Assembly: GCA_003116975.1 (NCBI GenBank)
Contig: BGKB01000025.1
Coordinates: 186,001-250,000 of the forward strand
Reading direction: 5' to 3'
DNA from: Aurantiochytrium sp. KH105
Lineage: Eukaryota; Sar; Bigyra; Thraustochytrida; Thraustochytriidae
DNA: 64,000 nt
This document shows positions 9,306 through 19,700 of the stretch, piece by piece. The translations under genes were made by a program, and so were the position numbers. The notes under the pieces are model-generated. The model saw only the letters and a program-made list of their open reading frames with translations. It was not told where the DNA came from and did not search any database. Position 1 is the stretch's first letter; every line of letters starts with the position of its first letter.

Positions 9306-12300
9306 ATGCAGCGCCAGCACTCGGCGCTCGAAGACCTGCTGCTCGAGGCCAGCAGCGGCGAGGAGGATGCCGCGGATCTCGCATCCGCGGCCTCGGACGC
9401 CGCGAGCGACGACCTCGCCGCCGCGGCCTCGCCAGCAGCAGCGGCGTCGACCTCGCCGCCGCTTCTGGCCGGGGACGCCGCCGCCGGGGCTGCAGCCGAG
9501 GGCGGCGAAGACCGGGCGGGGACTCCCGGGCTCGAAGCAGCGGCGACGACGGCGCACGCAGGCAAGGCCAAGGGCGAAGAAGACGAGGCCGGCAAAAACG
9601 AGAACGCGCCAAGGCCACGGCGACTCGCGCCCCCGCCTACTGTCGAGGATCTCCTCGCCGAGAGCGACGATGACGCCGCAGAGGACATGAGCGGAGGTGA
9701 CATCGATGCCCTGCTTGCAGAGGACGACGAAGACGACAACGACAAAGACGTTCTCGACGACATTCGCAGCACCAACAATGACGACAAGGGAAAAGAAGAG
9801 ATTTCATCTCAAGAGCTGAATGGCGTAGAAGGTGATGAAACCGAGGTTCTTGGCAACAACAACAATGAAAATGAGGAAGATGACGCTTCCGGTGACGTGC
9901 CTCCATCGACCGCTGCCAAACAAAATGGTGATTCCGGCTCGATTTCCTCGCTCACCCAAGACAAGACCCACTCACCACACACAGCGCGAAAGACAGAGCA
10001 TGAGACCCAAGACAGTCGCCAAAAGGGACATGATGAAAGTGTTCGCAACGTCAAGGACGACATGCAAGAGTCGTCGTCCTCCCGTTCCGCGTCGGCGGCA
10101 AGCAAACGGATCCGACGGCTCACGAGCTACACAAACGTTGGAAACCGTGAAATCTCCGCTCCCCTTCATGAAATCCGTGCCAAGTTTCGCGCCCGAACAG
10201 AGGCCAATTTTGCCTCCGCCAAGGGCATTGACGCCAATGTGCAATTTGCCCAGGTTGTCAGCCTCGACGTCATGGACCACATCACCGCAGATCTAGAGCG
10301 AAACGCCCAGTTCGAGCAACACGGACCCGGCCTGCCGACGTCAATTGCAGTCCTTGGCTCCAACATCATCATTGGTACTTCGCGTTCACTAATGCTTGTC
10401 TTTGATGCCGAGCAAAGATGCACGCGCGTGCTCTGCGGTGGGCGTCCATTCGACAAGCTCGAAGCAGCTCTTCGCTTCAGTCTCACCTCTGACGCAAATC
10501 ACGGACCCGTGAGCTCCATCGACGCAGCCGTCTCGGGCGCGAATAGCCACAACCTCTTGGCCGTCGGCTTCGCGCGAGGGCGAGTGGAAATTTGGGATCT
10601 CACACGCTTCGCGCTTTTGCGCCATGTGGCGGAAGCCAGCGGACCCAGTGCACATTCGTGCGCTATTTGCTCAATTCGTTTCGTCGGCACCGGCGGACCC
10701 AAGAGTAATCGCTTTGACCTCGGCTCAGGGTCTGCGGCGCCTCGCAAACCATACGCGACCATTGTGAGCGCAGACACGAGCGGCGTTGTCAATATGAGCA
10801 TCGTGTCCAAGACGCTCATGATGTTTTCACTAGAAACGAAGTGTCTTCTTGATGGCGCTGCGGGGCAGATCGTTTCAATGGCAGCCATCGAAACCCTCAA
10901 TCTCGTTGCCATCACCTCTTCCCGCGACACTTTCGTTGTCTCGCTCGACAATAATACTGCCAAAATTGTACATCGGTGGCCCGTCGCAGCAGGCCAGGAA
11001 GCCGCCCAAAAAGAGGCTGCTGCCAATGGCATCTTGCCGCGCCTTTCCTGGGGTCACGCGAGGCTCGCCGACGACTTCGCGCGCCAAAAGTCGCCTCACA
11101 TTCTTGCGCGCGCCGAGGGCAATATAGTACGCTTTTTGCGCTGCGATGTAGCGATTGATCGCAAGTCACGAAAGCGACATCAGCGCGTCGACCTCTCGCG
11201 CGAGACGTATCAAGACAAGGCAGCGCAAAGCTTTGTGGCGCTCGAATGGCTGAGCGAGACGCTCCTCGCCTTGCTTACATCAGATTATGACCTCTGTATT
11301 CTCGACGTTTCAGGCATGGCTGTCGTCGAGCGGACGAGCGTGCGCAACGTGGAGCTCGTGTGGACCGCGTTCAGCGCGCGCGACTTTTCGTTTCAGAATA
11401 GCGTGCGCGCCAATGGGTCAGAGCTCTATCTGCTCGGCATCCGCCAGCTTAGTTTAGCGTCTGTGCAATCCTGGATGCAGCGCGTCGAGGTACTCATTGC
11501 GCACAATGGCTGGCTCGAAGCTCTGGCCCTCGCACTTGATCATTATCAGCTCACCAACCACAGAGACACAGGCCAACTCGTCGACCTTGTCATGCGTTTT
11601 GTGTCAACGGCCGCAGGGACGCCCGTGTTGGGAGATCCGCAAAGCGTCGCAGCCTGCATTGAATTCTGCGTCGAAATCGAAAAGACTGACTTTCTCTTTG
11701 ACACCGTCTACAATGTATTTGTGCAGTGCGGCCAGCAAAGTGTCTTTTTGCGTCTCATGGAGCCCTATATTCTCAACAGACTGCTCACTGTCGTGCGCCC
11801 TTCGGTACTGCAGGACTTTGTTCACGAATACATGCAACAGGGTCAAGCCGACCGGCTCGAACAATGCATTCTGCATCTCACGCCCGACACAATTCGCACG
11901 GATCTTCACACCCTGGTCAGCGTCTGCAAGGCAAACGGCCTGCTTTCCGGTCTTGTATACCTCTACACAGCCGGCCTTAATGACTTTGAAACGCCGGCGC
12001 GTTCGCTACTGGAAATGGGCGAGGTCGAGCGCCTCCTGGCGTACATGGAGACGTCTTTCCACGGACTTTCCTACCCGTTTGGCTTTCCCATGGAGCCTGG
12101 TGCGACGGCCTTTGTTCGCGTGACGCTCTTGGGCTTCCTCATTGAGAACATCAAGCCGATGGCACGCGCTCTCGTACTGAATGACAAGGACGTCACCGAT
12201 CTCTTTGCGCTCTGTCGCGCCGGCCTCGGACCCGCACAGGACGAGTGGGAGCTCCGCGTGGTCGAGGCCGTTCGCACTCTTGACATGTCCGAGGCAGTGG

Positions 12301-13679
12301 CACTCTGCTCGGATCGACTGCTCGAGCACTCGGTGCCTGGTCTGCGCGATGCTGATCTCGTCGATCAGGTTTTGCAGCGAATAATTCTTGATACCAAAAA
12401 CCAGGACGAGCTCGTACAGGTTCTGAAACACTGCAATGGAGACCTGTACGACGTCGAGCGACTTACGGAGCAGCTTCGAGCCTTTGGCTGGAACCGCGCG
12501 CTTAGAACCTTGCACGAGAACGCGCTCGAGGCGGCAATTGCAGACGGTCAAAACCCGGCGCGCATACAGTCCGTCTACGAGCAGATTATCCGCGTCAGCG
12601 AGACGCCAGCTGCCTTTATTCACTCGCAGCTTTTGCGCTACCACGATGCTCTCGTCGTGCGGGAGGCGCTTGAGGAAGCCGTCAAAGCGAACCTTGCTTC
12701 TCTTCTTGCGAACGCCGACGAGCGCGACCTTGCTGCGCAAGTCATTGTTCGGGTCGTTGCGCGCGCACGCGAGCTCGATGCGTTCCCGGAGCTGCAATTT
12801 CTGCACATGAAAAATGCATACCTGACCAGCTCCCTCGGCATTGACCCCGGATCCTCTGGATCCTATGGTTTTGACGAAGGCCTCGAAGACACCGCGGCAA
12901 GAGAGGCGAGCGTGGTTCGCTTTGTGGAGCTGCTTTGTCGCTTCGAGCCCGATGAGGTCCTTCGCTTCGTGCGTGACAGAGATGGGCTTTTCCCGCTCGA
13001 CACCGTATTGGAAATATGCAAGGAGCACAAGGTAAGGGACGCTGCGGCATTCTTGCTCGAGCGGACCGGGGATACGACGGGTGCCTTGCACACCATATTG
13101 GCCTCTCTTGGCGACGCGGATGTACATGCTTCTCTCGAGAGCACCCGCGCGGTGGCACTCGCTGCCGTGCAGCTTTGCGAGCGTAATTCGCTCACAGACC
13201 TGGACGAGCACAATGCCGAGCGTCTTTGGTTTGCGCTTCTCGACGCCGTGGCCAAATTGCCCGAAACGAGCGCCGCGCAAGCTTCGAATAATACGGCGGT
13301 GCTCCGTCAAGTATTGGACGCCATGATGACCCGTGTTGAGTCAGAAACGATCCTCAGCAACATCAAGGCAGATTCGTTCGGACAAATTCGCCACACTGTA
13401 AAGTGCATGGTGGATGCTCGGGTCTACGAGAAGCAGATACTTATTGCTGCACGCAGTCTTGCGTCCAAAGACCTCGTCAATCTTGTACGCGCCAAGCATG
13501 GGACGCTGGCCAAGGCTTCTACTCGTGTTTACACGCGTCGCGGGATCGGGACAGGAGGCACGCGAGGACAGCGAAGTGCCGTTTGGTCTGCATCTTCGCG
13601 CGCACGTGCCACACAGCCCTCTTGGGACCAACAAATCTCTGACCTCTTGCCTTCCAAGCTCAAGATCGACCCCGACTAA
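9306..13679 (+). CDS. VPS8: VPS8-like CORVET tethering complex subunit
   Basis: The product is 1,457 residues. CORVET tethers early endosomes through Rab5, and Vps8 is its Rab5-binding subunit. Residues 1 to about 270 are acidic and Ala/Ser-rich. A beta-propeller follows (about 310-700) with the Vps8-type stretch LPTSIAVLGSNIIIGTSRS and the WD-like LLAVGFARGRVEIWDL. The family signature VLIAHNGWLEALALALDHY lies near residue 730. The rest is alpha-helical, as expected for the solenoid. The length matches the human protein (about 1,430), but the C-terminus lacks the Cys/His-rich RING finger usual in Vps8. It ends instead in a basic Arg/Ser/Thr-rich tail and LLPSKLKIDPD. The stop is about 100 bp from the convergent APC1 stop. 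Identification is confident; the missing RING could also reflect an unrecognised 3' exon. Confidence 0.88.
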   Translation: MQRQHSALEDLLLEASSGEEDAADLASAASDAASDDLAAAASPAAAASTSPPLLAGDAAAGAAAEGGEDRAGTPGLEAAATTAHAGKAKGEEDEAGKNENAPRPRRLAPPPTVEDLLAESDDDAAEDMSGGDIDALLAEDDEDDNDKDVLDDIRSTNNDDKGKEEISSQELNGVEGDETEVLGNNNNENEEDDASGDVPPSTAAKQNGDSGSISSLTQDKTHSPHTARKTEHETQDSRQKGHDESVRNVKDDMQESSSSRSASAASKRIRRLTSYTNVGNREISAPLHEIRAKFRARTEANFASAKGIDANVQFAQVVSLDVMDHITADLERNAQFEQHGPGLPTSIAVLGSNIIIGTSRSLMLVFDAEQRCTRVLCGGRPFDKLEAALRFSLTSDANHGPVSSIDAAVSGANSHNLLAVGFARGRVEIWDLTRFALLRHVAEASGPSAHSCAICSIRFVGTGGPKSNRFDLGSGSAAPRKPYATIVSADTSGVVNMSIVSKTLMMFSLETKCLLDGAAGQIVSMAAIETLNLVAITSSRDTFVVSLDNNTAKIVHRWPVAAGQEAAQKEAAANGILPRLSWGHARLADDFARQKSPHILARAEGNIVRFLRCDVAIDRKSRKRHQRVDLSRETYQDKAAQSFVALEWLSETLLALLTSDYDLCILDVSGMAVVERTSVRNVELVWTAFSARDFSFQNSVRANGSELYLLGIRQLSLASVQSWMQRVEVLIAHNGWLEALALALDHYQLTNHRDTGQLVDLVMRFVSTAAGTPVLGDPQSVAACIEFCVEIEKTDFLFDTVYNVFVQCGQQSVFLRLMEPYILNRLLTVVRPSVLQDFVHEYMQQGQADRLEQCILHLTPDTIRTDLHTLVSVCKANGLLSGLVYLYTAGLNDFETPARSLLEMGEVERLLAYMETSFHGLSYPFGFPMEPGATAFVRVTLLGFLIENIKPMARALVLNDKDVTDLFALCRAGLGPAQDEWELRVVEAVRTLDMSEAVALCSDRLLEHSVPGLRDADLVDQVLQRIILDTKNQDELVQVLKHCNGDLYDVERLTEQLRAFGWNRALRTLHENALEAAIADGQNPARIQSVYEQIIRVSETPAAFIHSQLLRYHDALVVREALEEAVKANLASLLANADERDLAAQVIVRVVARARELDAFPELQFLHMKNAYLTSSLGIDPGSSGSYGFDEGLEDTAAREASVVRFVELLCRFEPDEVLRFVRDRDGLFPLDTVLEICKEHKVRDAAAFLLERTGDTTGALHTILASLGDADVHASLESTRAVALAAVQLCERNSLTDLDEHNAERLWFALLDAVAKLPETSAAQASNNTAVLRQVLDAMMTRVESETILSNIKADSFGQIRHTVKCMVDARVYEKQILIAARSLASKDLVNLVRAKHGTLAKASTRVYTRRGIGTGGTRGQRSAVWSASSRARATQPSWDQQISDLLPSKLKIDPD

Positions 13680-13782
13680 GCAGAAGAAACAATGATTTCC
13701 ATTGACTTTATAACCCTTTTTGCTCAATACGCGAATCTCTGTAATCTCTCCATGTTTACGTTTCTACGCCGATGTAGATAAG

Positions 13783-16700
13783 CTATCTGCTTGCTCCCAT
13801 GGCTATGGCCATCTTAAGAAGTGCGCTTGGTCGCAAAACTCCTGCATGCTGCGCCATAAATACAGGTAGACTCTCCATCGAGAGCCTTGACAAATCCATG
13901 GATGCCAGCACGCCGGCATCGGGAATGCCATGAAAGTGCAAGTATGCCGCGAAGAGAACTTCACAGTTGGCGTGCCCGCTCCTTTGCGCCAGAGCATCCT
14001 GTTCAACGGACGCACTCTGCCCTCCTGCTTGATGGTCTGCAATAGCAGCGGCCAACAAAGCCCGCGGAGGAAACTCCAGACGCTGCAAGTAATCGCGCAA
14101 AAGCCCAGGTGCTGCGTCGAACCCACGAAATGCCGCACGAAAGTTGTCCTCCAAGGACACTAAAAAGGCATAGTCCACCAAGGGCTGTTCTTCAGGTTTG
14201 GCAGCTTGCGTCTGCTTGCGCATGCTCTCGTCTGCATAAAAGGCCATAAGCACCTTGAGGTTGCGCAAATGGAACGAGTGACTACTTCGCTGGAAGGCAC
14301 GCCCAGTCTGATGCAGATTAATCATGTCATTGAGCATCTCGGGCTTTTCATGCGTAAGGCACTCGTATAGCGTTGTCGTGCAAAACTCGACAAATTCGCG
14401 TTCCTGGTCGTCGACGCCAGCCGGCACCGCGCCGCAAAAGTGTTTTGCAAATGCAAGAACGTGCGGGTCTGCTGTGAAGGCTCGCATGAAATCAGACGAG
14501 TGGGTATCGAGACCAGACTTGGATTGCATCAGCTTGAGGCGCGGCCTGGCCAACAATGACGACACACCCTGCGGGTCCTCAAGGTAGCTAAGGTGGCCGA
14601 CTTTGCGCTTGACGCAAATCACGCGGTAGGCGCTAAGGGCAAGCTTTTGGGCAACGTTTTGTTCGCCGTCAAGAGCGATGTTCATGGGCCAGTATCTCGG
14701 CGACGCGATCCTAATTGACGAGATCCACGCGAGTGGTGGCAAGAGGCAAGGCGCCACCATATCAACGACTGTGGCCTTGCTCTGCAACGTCCGTGCCACT
14801 TGCCGCGGCGGCAGACACTCCTCGCCTCTAAAGGCGACTCCTGCGATGCCTTCGCCTCGCGCGGCGGCCTTGTCATTGTAATAGTGCGCAGCATCCTCGC
14901 GTAATGTGACCTTGATGGGCAGGTAACACGGCGAACGTGTGTCGATGTCGTACGCGTCGAGGCAGCGTTCTTCGGCCGCGAGCACGTACAAGTGCCGCAA
15001 GGCCTGCAAATGATACTGATTGTCGAACGTATGAAGAGGGTACCGCGGGAAAAAGGAGGTCAGAAGGGCCGCAATCGAGGCGTTGTCGTTGTTGAAGGAC
15101 ATGCGCCCACCACCGAGAAAAAGAATACCAATCGCCGCGCCGATGCACATGTGATTTCCAAAGCGAACGGTTTCATCAGTCTTGAAGCGCAGGGCGCGCA
15201 GAATTCGAAGCGTTTCGAGATCTCCTGTTCCCGCCATGACGAGGGCAAGCGACACCGCACACGTGCCAAGGCAAAGCTCCAAGGTGCTGCGATCCGGCCT
15301 TTGGGGGACGTGAGGATCGTCGCTCTCGCAGGTGCGCAAGTGCGCAAAGTGCCGTACAAATCGAAGAATCGTTTGCTGCGCTGCGCGCAAGCCCGTGCCC
15401 ACAAAACGCAGGCCAAGAGCAAAACATGCACCCGCAACAATGTTGGCATGGGCGAGCCGCACGGCGTCCTCATCAACTGGAACGCCCGTGTTGCGCCGCG
15501 GCTTGCCGTCACTGTCCTCATCCACAGAAGACTTGCGTGAGTTGACCGACATCATTGAATTTCCGCGGCGTCGTAAACGTGCAATGGGATTCGAAAACAT
15601 GCGGCGAGGACCCACGGCGTCGTGGCTCTGTGAGCGAGGACGGTTTGCCCCTCGTCCTCGAGAGGGGCTTGGCGTGGCGGCGCTTTGACGCATAGGCGGG
15701 GCAGGAAGCGCTTCCTCCTCATCATCATCATTGCCGTCGTCCCCATTTGCGCTCGTTCGACGCCCTTCACCATGGTCCGCATCGCCCATGTCCTCGTCGC
15801 TTTCTTCACCCGGAGGCGGCGAGACAATTTCGTACTCGAGGTTGTCGTCCGCGTCTTCCTGCGGGGCATGCCGTGCTCCTGCAAGTCCAGCCGCGCGAAT
15901 CGAGGCCGCCGTGCTTCCACCGCCCAAAAGCCGCTCAAACGAGAATCGAATCGCAGGGGGGACCTGGCCCAGCGCCCACGCCTCCGTTGGTTCGACCGCG
16001 TCCCAAAGAACAAGACTGCGCGCCACCACGCGAAGCATAAGAAGATCGGGTCGAACGTAATCGAGCAAAAAGTGCGTGTCCGGAATGGCGAGGCGTGCCG
16101 CCACGGATTCGTTGCCGCTCTTCAGATACATCATAGCAAGTGCGAGAGTGGCTCCCGGGGAAGTCACATTCACATTCACATAGGGGCCCTCGTTGACCCT
16201 TGAGCACTTGCTCGGGTCTGAGCCGCCCCCCGCACGTTGCGCAGCGGCAAAATCGGGGTCCAGGCCGCCCACCATGTACCTGTGAAGCCTGTCCTCGAGA
16301 CCGAGATCTGCGAGGCCAGAGAGTCCCCGCTCGCGAGCGCCAAAGCCGAGCGTGACAAAGCCCAAGGCAAGGCCAGCCGCCAGCGAGTAGCTTTCACGGT
16401 CCTCACAGCGGTCGGAGTTGGGACGCCGGCCAATTTCTGCGAGCAGGAACTCCGTCATGAGGCGATGCGCGGTACCTTGATACAACAGTCCAATGCCAAT
16501 GAGAGCTGATGTTTGTACTGTAGGAGGGACTTCCATATCCGAGAATGCAGCTGGAAGGAGCGATGGAATGTGCAGACAGAGCATCTTGGACACAGTTGGG
16601 GCCATCGTGCCGCGCTTTGCGGCGCTGAGGCCAAGCATGATGGCCACAGTGGTCTCATCGTGTCCCTGAGCAAGATACTCGTATATATCAGCCATGGTCA

Positions 16701-19700
16701 GCGCTGCTAAATGACCATGCAGTCCGAGCGCGAGAAGATAGCCTGCGTGCGTTGCGTTTGGTGTCTCGGGTCGGTTGTACGCAATCCAGGTGCGAGTCAA
16801 CGGGGTCACTTGGCGGCCTGCCGCAAGACGAAGCCCTGCTGCGCATCCATTATGAAATTGCGGCCAGCTCATGAGCTCCTCGACGTTGCTAACGTTCGTA
16901 AAGTCGAGCTTGACGACGGCGTTGTTCGGCGGGATCTTACCCGCCAATGTAAGGACGGGAATGTCCACGGTGTCCGTGAGAAGTGGGCGAACGGTTCCCA
17001 GCGTGATCATACCGCGCCCAACAGGCAAAGCCATGATGCGACGCGACAGCAGCAAGAGTTTGGCCTGCTGTGCTGCTACCAGCTCGTGATCAGAAGTCTC
17101 CGGTTTGCGCTCAACAGCAAGTCGCACCGGTTTCGAAGACCGCAGCAGCTTACAAACTTCCACAATGCGCCGGTCGCTGCCAAAGCGCAAACTGCTCATT
17201 CGTTGCAACAGGCCAAATCCAGAAGGGTCATCGGCCCTGCCCGTGCTACCACCACGCCCGGATCCCGCAGCACGAGATGCTCCGCCTGCACCAGCGGACG
17301 CACCCATGCCGCCCATGCCAGAACTCGCGACCCCGGCACCGTTTGAGGCCCCGGACTTGACCCCATCGAGGCCGCCTTCGTCCTCGAAACCAAAAATGTC
17401 TGCGCCGTGGGATCCGGCACTGACCTCGGCAGACGCGCTTGCGCTCAGACGCGCAAAGTCGGCGATGGAGAGTAGCTTGCGTGTTGCGGTCGTCACTTGA
17501 CTGCGCTGTTGTTGTTGCTGCTGACGCAGCAAGGACTGATCCATGATGCCATCTCGACCGAGACGACGGTCCATGGCTCCGCCTCCGCCCCACAGGATGT
17601 CCTCCGCAACTTGAGTCGCCAAGCCTTGACCTGACGCAATACGCCGCCATACGGGCGTCACGGCAGTAGTAACGGTGCTGAGCGAAGCCTCGCTAAGACG
17701 GCGGCGACGTCGCAATTTACTCGAGCGTCTAAAACTGCTTCCTGCAGAGTGAATGGAACTCACGTATGGCGTCGAGGAAGATCGGGCTAGGGAGGCGGCA
17801 TGTGCCTTGCTACTACTACCTTGCACGCCGCCAGGCGTGCGAAACGCGTTCCCGCTTTCCGAAAAATGAGAAGGTGCAGGCAGCTGGGACGGCGGGCCAG
17901 CTCCGAGTCCATCGTCGCCCGCGGCCTCGAGGCGATCAGCAATTTTTCGCAACTGCTTTCGCATAAAAACGGGTATGAGCGTTGGTGGCGGCGCCAGAGC
18001 GAGAGCTGCCATGTCCTCACGGCCTACCAAGACGTATGCATCTGCAGGCCAGCGCCCGGAAGGGTTTGAGCGACAGTGATGAAGCGCCTCGCGAAGTGGG
18101 ATGCTGAGCCCAAAGCTAAGCGTCTCGAGGTCTTGGAGTGTAAAGTTGAACCAAACCATACCAAGAACGGTGCGCTCCGCAGCGTTGCGAGCTTCGTAAC
18201 CATGTACGCTCATCCAATGCCCAAGAGAGCCGTCCATGGCCACAATAGCTGACATGACGGGTGACTTGCTTGCGGCGCGAGGCATCTTGCGGTCCTTGCT
18301 GAGACGGAACTCGAGCGGGTCCGAGGTTGCCTCATCCCCCGTCCCACCAGCAAGCAAGTCGTAAAAGCAGCAAATTTGCTGCGTCCGAAAGCAGGAGTCG
18401 AGTTCTGGAAATGGTCGCAGGGTGGCCATGTCTGCGCTCGTAAAAGTGGAATGTGCGGACGGACGCGCTGGTGTCGCCGCACGGTCGCCTCCTCGCTCTC
18501 CCGAGTACGATGGAGGATCTTGCCCATTTCCGCGGAAAGACCCGGCGCTGGAACCCATATACGCCACACCTGGGGGCTTTATAGCGCGATAGGACCCAGA
18601 GGCGCGTTGCGCGCGTAGCGTGAGCCACGCGAAAACGTCGGGCGCAGAAGACGTTGTGTGCAGATTAAGGCGCGCCTCGCTTGGCATTGCTGGTAGAGGA
18701 ATGGGGCTTTCGACGCCAAGGTCTCGGGCGTAGTGATCAAGATATCGGGCGGCGCTCGAGGTGGTCAACGTAGCCTTGACAATGCCCGACAGCAGACCCG
18801 CCATGGGACGCACCATTCCCCACGTTAGCGTTGATAGTTTCATGTCTTCATAAACGAGGTGGAGACAAAGCAAAAGGACTCGAGCATAACGCTCAAAGGG
18901 TTCTGGTGCCGCCATGGCTGCTTTGGCATACGAGGACGAGACTTCGAGGAGGGAAACATACCATGCGACGTCTTCTGTCTCGCTCGGTTGCGGTGACTCA
19001 TCGAATGGCAGAACGCCCTGGTTTTCTTGAGCATACTCGCAGTGAAAATCAGTGGCCATCATAAGCGCAAAAGCTGAAGAAGTATTGCCATGGTCGTCAT
19101 TTTCGTCATTATCGTCGTCCGTCATGAGAGAGGAAGAAGACGTTTTGGATGTCTGCCCAGCTGGCAGGCTCTCCTGGATGAGTGATGCGATGACAATAAT
19201 GAAGGCAGCCCATTCGAGATCGACCGCTTTACCTGTCTTGGCTAGGCCCTGAACGCCCACGAGCACTGAGGCGGCTCGTTCGAGGCGGGGATCCTCGCCG
19301 TTACACAACAAGTCGTACCAGTACGAGGTCTCCACGCGAATACGCAAGGCAACGCGAGCAGGTAGCGCCCGGTCGAGGCCCTCCAGACAAGGGCGAACGA
19401 GCCTCGAGGAGAAGGCCATTGCCGTCATGGCGCGAAGCACGTAGCCATTGTCGAGTACCAGATTCACACGATTCGAGACGGCACGTTCAAGACGAATGAC
19501 TTGTCCTGTGCCCTGCGGCCGTTTGTTAATTGCCAAGGCAGCACGTCGCCGAGCCGCGACGCTCTGCCCTGTCGATGGCGAGGGCAACGGGGGCACGAGC
19601 TCTGTCGCGAGCTCTATTGAACAGAGGGAGGATGCGCCACGAAAGAGCTGGAGCTTGCCGTCCAATCCAAGCACCAAGAGATCGAGACAGTTTGCATTTC

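Noticed and set aside
12006-13310. 434-codon open frame on the minus strand opposite VPS8
   Set aside because: Antisense shadow caused by codon bias; no recognisable feature.
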